The notes under the pieces: generated by a model
Told to the model about the DNA's origin: nothing
The model's input: the letters and a program-made list of their open reading frames with translations, nothing else
Database searches by the model: none
Shown here: positions 27,689 to 37,092 of the stretch, piece after piece
Layout of the letters: every line of letters starts with the position of its first letter
How positions within the stretch are numbered: position 1 is the stretch's first letter
Assembly: GCF_001886815.1 (NCBI RefSeq)
Contig: NZ_CP018099.1
Coordinates: 2,540,501-2,604,500 of the forward strand
Direction of reading: 5' to 3'
Length of the DNA stretch: 64,000 nucleotides
DNA from: Caldithrix abyssi DSM 13497
Lineage (GTDB): Bacteria; Calditrichota; Calditrichia; Calditrichales; Calditrichaceae
Position numbers and translations under genes: made by a program

Positions 27689-28380
27689 CATATACTCCTG
27701 TAAATCCAACCAAAATTTCGCAATTTCGTAAAATTGCCTGAAGTTAAAGATAAAAATTTTTTTCATTTAGAACAAACAATAAAACAATAGTCGAGATCTG
27801 CAAAGTACGCCAGGCACTTGGTAGCATAACAAGGTGTAAGGCTACATGTTTAGTGGTTTAGGGGGGATTTTTGAACCTTGATTAACAGGATTGAAGGATT
27901 TACATGATTTTTTACGCCAATAAGATTTTATTCTACAATTTAAAAAGAAATTTGGGAGAGCAGAAAAGAAAATCCTTTTATTCCCGAAATTAAGCCAATC
28001 ACGGTTCAAAGTGTTTGCACCGGCCTGTCATTTCACGTCTCCAGCCCCGGGGTGAGACAAGAAATCTTTTTCCTTCCTTACCGCTCCCTGGGCGTAGTAG
28101 ATAGAAGGGCCTTTACAATCAACGGTTGCTTCGGCTACGCTCAGCAACCGCTTTTCAACTTCTCTAAACAACCATACTCCCGCTCCCTGAGCGAAGCCGA
28201 AGGGAGCGCAGTCGAAGGCTTGCCCTGAGCGTAGTCGAAGGGGGGCGCAGTCGATGGAAGGTTCTTCACAATCAACGGTTGCTTCGACTACGCTCAGCAA
28301 CCACTCAACGAACGGCAGCGCCGCCCTGCTGCACACCCTCTCTCAAACTTTTAATTTGAGAGAGGGGTGGAGGGCAAATA
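27689..28380. repeat. right copy of flanking inverted repeat plus hairpins
   Basis: No gene is supported. At 27867-28020 is one GAACCTTGATTAACAGGATT hairpin unit of about 150 bp; at about 28080-28310 are CTTCGACTACGCTCAG-type words. Together 27867-28306 is the reverse complement, with few differences, of about 10040-10478. A perfect 12-bp stem CCCTCTCTCAAA...TTTGAGAGAGGG lies at 28336-28366, 14 bp after the gcvH stop, but lacks a T-run on the gcvH side. The remaining bases next to ygfK hold its promoter. Confidence 0.85.
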
Positions 28381-28758
28381 TTAACTAATCTTTTCTTTGT
28401 AAGTTTCGGCATCCATTAAATCGTTAACTTCGCCAGGATCAGACAATTTAATCTTAACCATCCAGCCTTCACCGTATGGGTCTTTGTTGATCGTTTCCGG
28501 CTCGGCGCCTAATTTTTCGTTAACTTCGATAATTTCGCCGGAGAGCGGCGCAAACAAATCGGCAACAGCTTTAACGGCTTCAATGGTGCCGAAGGTATCG
28601 CCTTTGGAAACGGTGGCGCCAACCTCGGGGAGTTCTACAAAAACAACATCGCCCAGTTCGCCCTGAGCATAATCGGTAATGCCAACAATAGCCACATCGC
28701 CCTCGATTTTGGCCCACTCATGGTCTTCGGTGTATTTCAGATTTTCCGGTACGTTCAT
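28381..28758 (-). CDS. gcvH: glycine cleavage system H protein (lipoyl carrier)
   Basis: A 125-residue lipoyl-domain protein. The lipoylated lysine is K63 in GTIEAVKAVADLFAP; the start region NLKYTEDHEWAKIEG is the family hallmark. It carries the aminomethyl group in glycine cleavage, or can serve in lipoate transfer. ATG 28758 follows GGAGGTTCAA; an upstream in-frame TTG overlaps that ribosome site and is unlikely. It is 28 bp after accC and has no gcvT or gcvP beside it, so it may be coexpressed with biotin carboxylase for other reasons. Confidence 0.95.
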   Translation of the reverse strand: MNVPENLKYTEDHEWAKIEGDVAIVGITDYAQGELGDVVFVELPEVGATVSKGDTFGTIEAVKAVADLFAPLSGEIIEVNEKLGAEPETINKDPYGEGWMVKIKLSDPGEVNDLMDAETYKEKIS

Positions 28759-28786
28759 TTGAACCTCCAATTTTAAATTTTAAAAA

Positions 28787-30145
28787 CTACTTTTCCACTT
28801 CTTCCAAAAGATTGACGCGATCCAGGAATCCCGTGTCAAAATGGCCGGATAAAAATTCCGGACGATTGATTAATTTCAGGTGAAAGGGAATGGTCGTTTT
28901 CACGCCTTCAATGACAAATTCTTCCAGCGCGCGGTTCATGCGCTGAATGGCTTCCTTGCGGTCCCGTCCAAACGCAATGAGTTTGGCGATCAGCGAATCG
29001 TAATAAGGCGGAATGGAATATCCCTGATAAACATGGCTATCCACGCGGATACCCGGGCCGCCTGGCAGGTGAAAGAATTCAACTTTTCCCGGATTGGGCA
29101 TAAAGTTCTTTTCCCAGTCTTCGGCATTAATGCGGCATTCGATGGCGTGTCCCGTAATTTTGACCTGCTCCTGAGTCAGGTCTAATTTCTCGCCGGCTGC
29201 CACCAGAATCTGTTCTTTCAACAGGTCTGCATTGGTTACCATTTCCGTTACGGGATGCTCCACCTGAATCCGCGTATTCATTTCCATAAAATAGAAATTT
29301 TTATCTTTATCTAATAGAAATTCGATGGTGCCTGCGCTGACATAGCCGACCCCCTGCGCACCTTGAACCGCTACCTGTCCCATTCTTTGTCGCAGTTCTT
29401 CATCCACAACGGGCGAAGGCGCCTCTTCAATTAGTTTTTGGTGCCGGCGCTGGATGCTGCATTCGCGTTCGCCCAGATGAATAACATTGCCATGAGAATC
29501 GGCCATCACCTGAATCTCAATATGGCGCGGTTCTTCAATAAATTTTTCGATGTACATGGATGGATCGCCGAACGCGCCGCGGGCTTCGGCCTGGGCCATC
29601 TGAAAGTTGCTTTCGAACTCATCTTCAGAACGGATAATGCGCATGCCCCGGCCGCCGCCGCCGGAAACCGCTTTTAAAATAATCGGATAACCGACTTCCC
29701 CGGCGATTTTGATTCCCTGTTCCAGAGATTCAACCACGCCTTCACTGCCCGGCACAACCGGCACACCGGATTTTTTCATCAATTCTTTAGCTTTCGATTT
29801 ATTTCCCATATCGCGAATAACGCGCGCCGGCGGACCGATAAAAGTCAAGTTACTCGATTCGCACATCTCCGCAAAGTCGGCGTTCTCAGCCAGAAAACCA
29901 TACCCCGGATGGATGGCATCTGCGCCGGTAATTTCAGCGGCCGCAATGATGCGCACGGGATTCAAATAACTTTCATTGCTCTGAGCAGAACCAATACACA
30001 CCGCTTCATCGGCCAGACGAACGTGTAAAGAATCGCCGTCGGCTTCCGAATGCACGGCAACGGTTTGAATGCCCATCTCTCTGCAGGCGCGAATGATGCG
30101 CAGGGCAATTTCACCTCGATTTGCGATTAAAATCTTTTTAAACAA
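28787..30145 (-). CDS. accC: acetyl-CoA carboxylase, biotin carboxylase subunit
   Basis: A 452-residue ATP-grasp enzyme carboxylating the biotin on AccB, the first step of fatty acid synthesis. Signatures are the N-terminal [22 protein letters not shown], the glycine-rich ATP loop [10 protein letters not shown] and [16 protein letters not shown] near the catalytic glutamates. Length is standard. Its start lies 8 bp after a TPR-like protein gene and is preceded by GGAGG. Unusually accB is not adjacent; it lies 3.2 kb away beyond a two-component pair, in the same direction. Being a biotin-dependent carboxylase subunit of another enzyme is possible, but sequence and length favour AccC. Confidence 0.95.
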   Translation of the reverse strand: MFKKILIANRGEIALRIIRACREMGIQTVAVHSEADGDSLHVRLADEAVCIGSAQSNESYLNPVRIIAAAEITGADAIHPGYGFLAENADFAEMCESSNLTFIGPPARVIRDMGNKSKAKELMKKSGVPVVPGSEGVVESLEQGIKIAGEVGYPIILKAVSGGGGRGMRIIRSEDEFESNFQMAQAEARGAFGDPSMYIEKFIEEPRHIEIQVMADSHGNVIHLGERECSIQRRHQKLIEEAPSPVVDEELRQRMGQVAVQGAQGVGYVSAGTIEFLLDKDKNFYFMEMNTRIQVEHPVTEMVTNADLLKEQILVAAGEKLDLTQEQVKITGHAIECRINAEDWEKNFMPNPGKVEFFHLPGGPGIRVDSHVYQGYSIPPYYDSLIAKLIAFGRDRKEAIQRMNRALEEFVIEGVKTTIPFHLKLINRPEFLSGHFDTGFLDRVNLLEEVEK

Positions 30146-30153
30146 ACCTCCTC

Positions 30154-30684
30154 CTATCTCTTAATCACCTTTTCGATATCTTGCAATGTATTTTGTAGTT
30201 GAATGATTTTTTCTGCTTTCTCCTCTATTTGCTTCCGTAATCTTCTATTTTCTTTCTCCAGCTCGTTTATGCGTTTTTCTAATCGAAAACTTAAATATAG
30301 AACTTTTAGCCAATTATTACAAGCTAAAGCATATCGACTTTCGGGATATTTTATTAAAAATTTCTCAAACGCCTTTCGCGCTTCTTCGTAATCATAAAAT
30401 GGGTTGTTCTTTAACGCGATGACATGCAAATACGCCAATCGAAAGGCGATGTCGTCGGCATACGGTGAAAGCGGATATCGTTTTTCGAAAAGCCGCGCGT
30501 ATTTTTCGGCCCTGACAAAATCCCCTGCGCGCAGCAGGCTGTCAATGGTTAGCACAACTTGTTTTTCCGGGAGCGCCTTTTTTTCTTTGGTTGACTCCAA
30601 TCCCTGCTGAAAGGCGCATTGACTGAAGAGCCAAAATAGCGTTATCCCGAACAACAGTTTAATTTTTCCGCTGATCGACCACAT
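30154..30684 (-). CDS. TPR-like probable envelope protein with C-terminal coiled coil
   Basis: A 176-residue protein with an N-terminal hydrophobic segment (about 9-22) ending at C23 (WLFSQC), a possible but imperfect lipobox. The middle (about 40-125) reads like tetratricopeptide repeats of the BamD/YbgF type ([38 protein letters not shown]). The end (about 135-176) is a charged coiled coil. ATG 30684 follows AGGAAG and overlaps the upstream regulator by 26 bases. A sensor-associated or envelope scaffold role is possible; no precise function can be given. Confidence 0.75.
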   Translation of the reverse strand: MWSISGKIKLLFGITLFWLFSQCAFQQGLESTKEKKALPEKQVVLTIDSLLRAGDFVRAEKYARLFEKRYPLSPYADDIAFRLAYLHVIALKNNPFYDYEEARKAFEKFLIKYPESRYALACNNWLKVLYLSFRLEKRINELEKENRRLRKQIEEKAEKIIQLQNTLQDIEKVIKR

Positions 30685-31594
30685 AATTACTTCCTGACTT
30701 TGACTTGGCCAGTTTTTTTATCTCCGATGCCACGCGCGAAATCTCCGCCACACTGCTTAAAGAGCGATGTTCATTGGTTACAACAGCCAGCGAAATGGAC
30801 ATTAGTGGAAAGGTTTCCCTTTCTCCCCTGCGATTTTTGGCCGTAATATAGCCCTGTTTTAAGTCGTCTTCGCTGTAGAATTGCTTGACTCCCTGAGGAA
30901 AGGTCTGCACAATCGCCCCACACAAAAGATCGACTTTATCGGGCGTGGTTAAAAAGACAAAATCGTCGCCGCCCACATGCCCTAAAAAATCTTCCTGGTT
31001 TCCTTTTTCTTTTAAGATGTTACGAAGCAGGTCGGCTGTAAATTGAATGACTCGATCTCCCTCCACAAATCCGTAAGCATCGTTAAAAGCCTTAAAGTGA
31101 TCAAGATCGCAATAAACCACGGCAAACTTCAGGCCGGCGTCGATGCGCCGCTGCAGTTCTTTCTGAATGGCGTTATTGCCCGGCAGGTGGGTTAATGGAT
31201 TGGTATCCAGTGTTTTATGGTAACGTTTTAAAACGGCCTCAATGCGTTTGGAAATTTCCAGCGGCTCCATTTCTTTGGTTACATAATCGTCTACGCCCTG
31301 TTCAAAGCTCTGCAATTTATCGCCCAGATCATCGGACGAAGTGAGCATGATGATCGGAATATTTTGATACGCGGGCAATTCCCTTAACTGCTTGCTTACT
31401 TCGATACCAGACATGCCGGGCATTTTTAGATCGAGTAAAATCAGATCGGGGATTTGTTTTTCCAGAAAGCGAAATGTCTCCTGGCCGCTGCGCGCCGTGG
31501 AAACCTGATGCCCAAATCCCTCCACAATCATCCGCCACAAAAAGAGATCGTTTTCGTCGTTATCTACAATCAAAATATGGAATCGGTCAACCAT
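30659..31594 (-). CDS. response regulator with receiver and GGDEF-type domains
   Basis: A 311-residue two-domain regulator. Residues about 5-120 are a receiver domain with acidic pair DND, phosphoacceptor aspartate in LLDLKMPGMSG, threonine in MLTSSDD and lysine in VTKEME. Residues about 135-300 are a diguanylate cyclase-like domain with the signature GGDDF in place of GGDEF; the fourth residue is Asp instead of Glu, so activity is uncertain. No RxxD inhibitory site was seen at the usual spacing. ATG 31594 follows AGGAGG and overlaps the kinase stop by 8 bases, so the kinase is its likely partner. Confidence 0.9.
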   Translation of the reverse strand: MVDRFHILIVDNDENDLFLWRMIVEGFGHQVSTARSGQETFRFLEKQIPDLILLDLKMPGMSGIEVSKQLRELPAYQNIPIIMLTSSDDLGDKLQSFEQGVDDYVTKEMEPLEISKRIEAVLKRYHKTLDTNPLTHLPGNNAIQKELQRRIDAGLKFAVVYCDLDHFKAFNDAYGFVEGDRVIQFTADLLRNILKEKGNQEDFLGHVGGDDFVFLTTPDKVDLLCGAIVQTFPQGVKQFYSEDDLKQGYITAKNRRGERETFPLMSISLAVVTNEHRSLSSVAEISRVASEIKKLAKSKSGSNYVVDQRKN

Positions 31595-33152
31595 TTAACC
31601 ATCCTCCTTCTTCGGCGATTCTACGATTTTTAGGCAAAATTACCGTGAAAACACTTCCCCGCCCCAAAACGCTTTTAACCTTGATCTGGCCTCCGTGGGC
31701 GCGGACTATTTGCGATGCAATGTACAAACCAAGACCGGTTCCCTTAACGCTAATTTTTTCGGAATTGGAAGCGCGGTACATCTTTTCAAAGATGTAAGGA
31801 ATTTCCTTTTCCGGAATACCAATTCCCTGATCTTTAACCGAAAGACGAATCAGCGCAAACCGTTCACTGAGCTTCACTTCAATGGCTTTGCCTCGATCGG
31901 AAAATTTTACAGCATTACTTAAAAGATTTTGAACCACTTCTTTAAATTTTTCCACATCCAGCTCCGCCTCAATAGTTTTTGAGGAAAAGTTGATGTTTAC
32001 CTTTAAATCCTTTTCCTTAATCACGGGTGAAAGATTGATCAACAGTTCCGTAACCACTTTAACCACATTAATGCGCTGATATTTTAGCTGAATATTCCCC
32101 AGATCGTACGAGGCGCTTTGCAAAATAGTGGTAATTAAACTTTGCAGGGTCTGGTAATTGCCTTTAATAATTTCCAGAAAACGCTTTTGCGTGGGGTTCA
32201 TTTGATCTTTTAAAGAATTTTCCAGCAGCAGCGTAGCCTGTTTAATCGAGCCGAGAGGACTTTTCATTTCATGCGTAAATTGCGACAGAATGGCCGACTT
32301 AAACCGATCGGCCTCTTTTAAGTGTAAACTAAGCTCTTCAAAGGCAGAACTCAACTCGCCGATTTCATCATTCGGTTTATTGGGAATGGACAGGGAAAAG
32401 TCCTGAATGGCCATCCGCTGAATGCCGTCCTTCAGGGCTTCAATGGGCCGGGTGATCTTTCTGGCAATGAAAAAAGCCGTTAGTAACGAAACGAATAACA
32501 GGCCCAGTTCAATGAACAGAATGGAAGATTGAATGTTTTCCACAATTCTGGCCATGGTTAACGTACGCTGGATACTCTGGTTGCCAATTTGCCTATTCAA
32601 TTGGATCAAATCCTGCCGCAGAGCTTTTAAGGCGCTTAAAACATAGGTTTCGCGCAAATACCGGGCGTTTTTAAAATCTCTCTTACGGATGAATTCAACG
32701 GATTTTTTAATATTACGATCTAATTCCAGCCATTTGTTATCTGTCTGACGTATTAACCGGTAGGAAACTGAATCGGTTTGTAAAAGGTTAACGTGTAAAA
32801 CAGCTTTCAGAATTTTTTTAGGCCAGCGGTTAAAATCTTTTGCGGATGAGGATTGTTTTAAGTTGGATTTTACTTTTTCCCACGAGGCAGAAAACTTTTG
32901 CCTGGCTCTTTCCAGATTAATGATTTTTTGCGAGGTATTGGAAGGTATAAAAATTAAAATGTAATTGGCGTTTAAAGTTTCCAGCTCCTGCAATTGTTGC
33001 GAGAGATAAATGATGCTTTTAATATCATGCCGGGCGTGATCTTTAATGGATGCGGATATCTGCTTGATTTCGAAAAGCAGGCCCAGCAGGGCCACAGAGA
33101 ATAAGAGGATAAGAAACAGATAGCTGAACAGTATTTTGTATTTTAATTTCAA
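31587..33152 (-). CDS. membrane sensor histidine kinase
   Basis: A 521-residue kinase. A first membrane helix (about 7-27) is followed by a largely helical periplasmic sensor (about 30-200), a second helix (about 212-232), a HAMP linker, and the H-box HEMKSPLGSIKQATLLLE with histidine near 294. ATPase boxes are complete: NLLSNAVKFSD, DQGIGIPE, GTGLGLYIASQIV. It overlaps the receiver-GGDEF gene and heads the run kinase, regulator, TPR-like protein, accC, gcvH. The signal sensed is unknown. ATG 33152 lies 187 bp from accB, beyond a terminator. Confidence 0.93.
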   Translation of the reverse strand: MKLKYKILFSYLFLILLFSVALLGLLFEIKQISASIKDHARHDIKSIIYLSQQLQELETLNANYILIFIPSNTSQKIINLERARQKFSASWEKVKSNLKQSSSAKDFNRWPKKILKAVLHVNLLQTDSVSYRLIRQTDNKWLELDRNIKKSVEFIRKRDFKNARYLRETYVLSALKALRQDLIQLNRQIGNQSIQRTLTMARIVENIQSSILFIELGLLFVSLLTAFFIARKITRPIEALKDGIQRMAIQDFSLSIPNKPNDEIGELSSAFEELSLHLKEADRFKSAILSQFTHEMKSPLGSIKQATLLLENSLKDQMNPTQKRFLEIIKGNYQTLQSLITTILQSASYDLGNIQLKYQRINVVKVVTELLINLSPVIKEKDLKVNINFSSKTIEAELDVEKFKEVVQNLLSNAVKFSDRGKAIEVKLSERFALIRLSVKDQGIGIPEKEIPYIFEKMYRASNSEKISVKGTGLGLYIASQIVRAHGGQIKVKSVLGRGSVFTVILPKNRRIAEEGGWLNG

Positions 33153-33283
33153 CGAGTGTTTCTTTTTATGGTTAAGTTGATTTATGGAGAAAAGTTTAAA
33201 AATATTTATAAAGCAAAGAGTTTATGGAACGTTTAAACCACCTATTTTTTTGCTAAAATCCGTGTTGTTTCCAAAAACTCCGC

Positions 33284-33320
33284 TAAAAATAAGGCAGACG
33301 GAACAACCATTCCGCCTGCT
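33284..33320 (-). terminator. intrinsic terminator after accB
   Basis: On the minus strand an imperfect stem (AGCAGGCGGAA with TTCCGTCTGCC) is followed by TTATTTTT. It lies just after the accB stop, which indicates that accB ends here and the kinase run has its own promoter. Confidence 0.7.
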
Positions 33321-33339
33321 CAAAACAACTCACTTACCA

Positions 33340-33852
33340 TTACGCCTTTTCGATCAGAAACAGCACCTGATTAAACTCAACCGGCTGCGCGTTTTCCACC
33401 AGAATTTCAACGATTTTACCGTTGACTTCCGATTCGATTTCATTCATCAATTTCATGGCTTCTATGATGCACAGGGTCTGCCCTACGGCCACGGTCTGCC
33501 CCACTTCCACGTAAGGATCGGCATCCGGCGATGGCGCGCGATAAAAGGTGCCAACCATGGGCGAGCGCACCTCAACGATATTTTTTCCTCTTTCCGGTTC
33601 GGCCTGGGCTTCGGCAGACGGAGCTGCCGCCGGGGCGGCGGGTTGTTCCTGAACCGCTGGCAGAGCTTGCTGAGCGGGCATCATGGGCATCGACTGATGA
33701 GTTGCCATGGTTGGGATGACAACCGTTTCGCCATTTTTAGAAGGGAAACGTTTGGTGATGCGTAATTTTTTCCCCTCTTCTTCTATTTCAATTTCACTAA
33801 TATCCGAAGTTTCAACGATTTTAATTAATTGTTTTAACTCTTTTAAATCCAT
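33340..33852 (-). CDS. accB: acetyl-CoA carboxylase biotin carboxyl carrier protein
   Basis: A 170-residue carrier. Biotin is attached to K134 in the [10 protein letters not shown] motif of the C-terminal domain (about 93-170). The N-terminal helical part (1-45) is joined by a Pro/Ala/Gln-rich linker (about 50-88), the usual AccB architecture. ATG 33852 has a GGAGG site. It is 112 bp after a nitrilase-like gene, ends in a terminator, and is split from accC by 3.2 kb. Confidence 0.96.
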   Translation of the reverse strand: MDLKELKQLIKIVETSDISEIEIEEEGKKLRITKRFPSKNGETVVIPTMATHQSMPMMPAQQALPAVQEQPAAPAAAPSAEAQAEPERGKNIVEVRSPMVGTFYRAPSPDADPYVEVGQTVAVGQTLCIIEAMKLMNEIESEVNGKIVEILVENAQPVEFNQVLFLIEKA

Positions 33853-33964
33853 CTTGCCTCCTTAAATTATTTTTCATCAGGCCTTTTAAATTCAATTAAA
33901 ATTTTAATATATAGTTTAAAAACCAAGTGCGCAATTAAATTTAGCGCACAGTCTTTTTCATTTT

Positions 33965-34825
33965 TTAATATTGTCTGTTTTGTTCGGCAATACGCTTGAA
34001 TTCGTAGAGCAGCAGATCAAAATTTTCTTCTTTTAACAGTTGCGTATTTACACGCGCGTGTTTTAGTTCCAGCAGGTCTATTTTACAGTGTAAATTAAAT
34101 TCCTTAAAATAGGGCGCCTGAATTAACGATTTACCGGAAGGGTGGATAATTTCCGATCCGCCCCAGAAAGGCACGCCGTCTTCCACGCCCACCCGATTGG
34201 CGAAAACGATAAACGAGGTGGTAAACACCGCCATGGAGCGATTTAGCGTTTCCCATACGCGCACATTTTGCGGTTTGTCGTCTTCGCTGACGCCGCGCGC
34301 CACGCCTGCCGCCGAAACAATGATGATGGATGCGCCGTCGTGGGCTAAAATCAGGCCGGAGGTGGGATGCCACATATCTTCGCAAATCAGCAAACCTAAT
34401 TTGCCGATGGGCGTGTCAAAGGCACGAATTCTGGTTCCCGAACTAAAATAGCGCTTTTCTTCGAACAGACTGTAAGTGGGTAAATAGACTTTGCGATGCC
34501 TGGCGATCACTTCACCCTGGTAAAAGATGACTTGCGTGTTGAAGAATTCGTATTTATCGCTGAGTTCAACCAGGCCCACATCAATGGCAATGTGCTGACT
34601 TAAGTCGCGTAAATGATTCAATTTGGCGTCATCAATGTGTAAGGCGACTTCCACCACCGCATCGCGTAAAAAATAGCCGGTTAATGAAAGTTCCGGAAAG
34701 ACGATTAATTTACTTTTATGCTCAATCGCTTCTTCAATTGCCTGATAATGTTTTTCAAGATTTTTTTCCAGCTCACCCAGCACGCAGTTTTGCTGAGCAA
34801 TGGTCAATTTGAGCGTTTCGGCCAT
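33965..34825 (-). CDS. nitrilase superfamily carbon-nitrogen hydrolase
   Basis: A 286-residue CN-hydrolase with the full catalytic triad: E45 (FPELSLTGY), K112 (RKVYLP) and C148 (LLICEDMWHP). The sequence resembles the glutaminase-like nitrilase domain of NAD synthetases and beta-ureidopropionase-like amidases. No synthetase domain follows. It could release ammonia from an amide or carbamoyl group. It starts 16 bp after the UPF0210 gene and closes a four-gene run with eutN, ACT and UPF0210 genes. Confidence 0.88.
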   Translation of the reverse strand: MAETLKLTIAQQNCVLGELEKNLEKHYQAIEEAIEHKSKLIVFPELSLTGYFLRDAVVEVALHIDDAKLNHLRDLSQHIAIDVGLVELSDKYEFFNTQVIFYQGEVIARHRKVYLPTYSLFEEKRYFSSGTRIRAFDTPIGKLGLLICEDMWHPTSGLILAHDGASIIIVSAAGVARGVSEDDKPQNVRVWETLNRSMAVFTTSFIVFANRVGVEDGVPFWGGSEIIHPSGKSLIQAPYFKEFNLHCKIDLLELKHARVNTQLLKEENFDLLLYEFKRIAEQNRQY

Positions 34826-34841
34826 TGGTTACTCCGGACTT

Positions 34842-36206
34842 CTAGTTTCTTAAACCTCGGGAAGGCGCAGGATACTGCCCGCCTCGATTTACAAAAATTT
34901 TATTGCTCAGATTAGAAACCGGCATAATGGGCGCTTTGCCTAACAGGCCTCCGTAATCCACCACATCGCCGGCCTGCTTACCGGGAACGGGAATAATGCG
35001 CACGGCGGTCGTTTTATTGTTCATGATGCCAATGGCGCATTCGTCCAGTATGATTCCGGAGATGGTTTCTGCGCTGGTTTCGCCGGGGACGGCGATCATG
35101 TCCAGCCCAACGCTGCACACGCTGGTCATGGCTTCCAATTTTTCGATGGTAATGTGCCCTTTTTCGGCGGCGGCGATCATGCCCGCGTCTTCGCTCACCG
35201 GGATAAAGGCGCCGCTCATGCCGCCCACGTGCGATGAGGCCATCATACCGCCCCTTTTAACCGAATCGGTTAACAAAGCCAGAGCGGCAGTGGTGCCGGG
35301 CGCGCCCACATCTTCAAAACCCATGGCCTTTAAAATGTCGGCCACCGAATCGCCTTCCATGGGAGTAGGCGCCAGCGAAATATCCACGATCCCAAAGCGC
35401 ACATTTTGCAGTTCGGCCACGCGCTTGCCGATAAATTCACCGGCGCGCGTTATTTTAAAGGCCATGCGCCGAATGCGATCGCTCAACTGCGCCATATCCA
35501 GCTCATCTGGCGCTTCCTTAACGGCGCGCAAAATAACGCCGGGGCCGCTAATGCCCACGTTTACCACCACTTCCGGTTCTGAAACGCCATGAAACGCTCC
35601 GGCAATAAAGGGATTGTCTTCCGGCACATTGGCAAAAACAACCAGTTTAGCGCAACCAATGGCGTCCTGATCAGCCGTTAATAAAGCGGTTTCTTTGACT
35701 ACCTGGCCCATCATCTTTACGGCCCGCATGTTAATACCCGCTCTGGTGGTGGCCACATTTACCGATGAACAAACGTGTCTGGTTTTGGCCAGCGCTTCGG
35801 GAATGGATTGAATGAAGGCCAGTTCGCCGTGGGAACAACCTTTTTGCACCAGGGCAGAATAGCCGCCTAAAAAGTCGATGCCCAGTTCATCGGCGGCTTT
35901 GTCCAGTACTTCGGCTACTTCTACCATGTCCTCTTTGCGAAAACCGTCGGTGATGATGGAAATGGGCGTTACCGAAATTCTTTTATTAGCAATGGAAATG
36001 CCAAAATCCGCTTCAATCTTTTGAGCGGCTTTTACATGTTCACCGGCCACGCGCATCAATTTATCATAAATATTTTTTTTCAATCGATTAAGATCGTCGG
36101 CGACGCAGTCCCGTAAATTAATACCCAGCGTTACGGTGCGGATGTCGAAATGTTCGACCTCCGTCATGCGTATGGTTTCTAATATCTCTTCTATGGCAAT
36201 TGGCAT
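34842..36206 (-). CDS. UPF0210 / DUF711 family protein
   Basis: A 454-residue protein of UPF0210 (PFL-like family). Hallmarks are [12 protein letters not shown] near the start, [47 protein letters not shown] and [14 protein letters not shown]. Members usually pair with a small ACT-domain protein, as here (2-bp gap), suggesting ligand-controlled activity. The reaction catalysed is not established. Length is normal for the family. Confidence 0.9.
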   Translation of the reverse strand: MPIAIEEILETIRMTEVEHFDIRTVTLGINLRDCVADDLNRLKKNIYDKLMRVAGEHVKAAQKIEADFGISIANKRISVTPISIITDGFRKEDMVEVAEVLDKAADELGIDFLGGYSALVQKGCSHGELAFIQSIPEALAKTRHVCSSVNVATTRAGINMRAVKMMGQVVKETALLTADQDAIGCAKLVVFANVPEDNPFIAGAFHGVSEPEVVVNVGISGPGVILRAVKEAPDELDMAQLSDRIRRMAFKITRAGEFIGKRVAELQNVRFGIVDISLAPTPMEGDSVADILKAMGFEDVGAPGTTAALALLTDSVKRGGMMASSHVGGMSGAFIPVSEDAGMIAAAEKGHITIEKLEAMTSVCSVGLDMIAVPGETSAETISGIILDECAIGIMNNKTTAVRIIPVPGKQAGDVVDYGGLLGKAPIMPVSNLSNKIFVNRGGQYPAPSRGLRN

Positions 36207-36208
36207 GG

Positions 36209-36667
36209 TTAAATCCTGTGCATGGCGTTAAAAATTTCTTCGTGTTGAACAATAACTTTCAGATCTAAAGCCTCACCCGCTTCAAGCAAATCATGTTTAA
36301 TGGCGTCGAATGCGGCGCTGGCGCTGGAAATATCCACCAGCAACATGATGGTAAAAAATTCTTGCATCAATTTTTGTGTCAGGTCCAGAATATCGCAATT
36401 ATTTTTAGCAAGCACCTCTGTCATTTTGGCCAGAATGCCGACTCTGTTTTTACCAAAGGCGGTAATAATAATGCGTTCGCCGGTCGTTTTTCTGCGCGCA
36501 GATTTTACCGACCTCCACTCCTCCACCGGCGCTTCGCTTTTACTTTTTTGCAAACGGTCGATGGTAGCCGTAACCACCTTTTCAACGGCCTGTGGAGTGG
36601 CCGTTTGCCCCAACTGCTTTATGGCTTCTTCGGCAATTTTTTTAATGTCTTTCTCATTTAATTCCAT
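36209..36667 (-). CDS. ACT domain protein (UPF0237-like) with N-terminal extension
   Basis: From ATG 36667 the protein has 152 residues. The C-terminal part (about 58-148) is an ACT-type domain ([34 protein letters not shown]) that usually binds amino acids. The first 55 residues, not present in the short UPF0237 proteins, look helical with a cluster of charged residues. The frame stays open upstream to 36751 but overlaps eutN; ATG 36667 has a GGGAA site and starts [10 protein letters not shown]. It is the probable regulatory partner of the downstream UPF0210 protein. Confidence 0.85.
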   Translation of the reverse strand: MELNEKDIKKIAEEAIKQLGQTATPQAVEKVVTATIDRLQKSKSEAPVEEWRSVKSARRKTTGERIIITAFGKNRVGILAKMTEVLAKNNCDILDLTQKLMQEFFTIMLLVDISSASAAFDAIKHDLLEAGEALDLKVIVQHEEIFNAMHRI

Positions 36668-36686
36668 ATTCGTTTCCCTGTCTTGT

Positions 36687-36980
36687 TTATTGTTCATAGA
36701 AGGATGGATCCACATCCATCCGATCGACGATCCCCACCACGGCCGCTTCAATGCTCAAATCGGAAGGATTTTCGGGGCAGATTGCCCTGCGCGCTGCGTG
36801 CCCGTAAGCGCAGATAACGGTTTCTCCCACGCCGGCGCCCAGCACATCGGCCACGATAACTACATCTGTAAGCGGTTCACTCTTTAAATTAATGGGGTTC
36901 ACAATTAAAAAACGTAAATTTTTCAGATTATCCGTTTTCTTTGTTGACCACACCGAACCAACAACTTTACCTAAAAACAA
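36687..36980 (-). CDS. eutN: EutN/CcmL-family microcompartment vertex protein
   Basis: A 97-residue protein with the EutN/CcmL fold signature: start FLGKVVGSVWSTKK, then LRFLIVNPIN, DVLGAGVGETVICAYGHAARRA, ending in AAVVGIVDRMDV. These pentamers cap the corners of bacterial microcompartment shells. No hexameric shell gene (BMC domain) or compartment enzyme is in the window. ATG 36980 follows GGGAAGG. It leads the eutN, ACT, UPF0210, nitrilase run. Its role outside a shell is unclear. Confidence 0.9.
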   Translation of the reverse strand: MFLGKVVGSVWSTKKTDNLKNLRFLIVNPINLKSEPLTDVVIVADVLGAGVGETVICAYGHAARRAICPENPSDLSIEAAVVGIVDRMDVDPSFYEQ

Positions 36981-37092
36981 TGTTTACCTTCCCCGAAATT
37001 CTTTTTCTTTAATAGATAGCAATCTAACACTTTTGTAAAATATTTTCAACATTACCGATGATTTTTATGTACCTTCCTGCGCTTTAAGCTTG

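Noticed and set aside
28028-28336. A 102-codon minus-strand frame
   Set aside because: Built of the flanking inverted repeat and CTTCGACTACGCTCAG words, also present as the reverse copy near 10040-10478.
28336-28366. Perfect 12-bp stem after gcvH as a terminator
   Set aside because: No T-run follows on the gcvH strand, and similar CTCTCCC/GGGAGAG stems occur in repeats at 55831 and 56203, so it is more likely a dispersed element.
33184-33765. A 193-codon plus-strand frame over accB
   Set aside because: It is antisense to accB, and its start lies in the terminator region.
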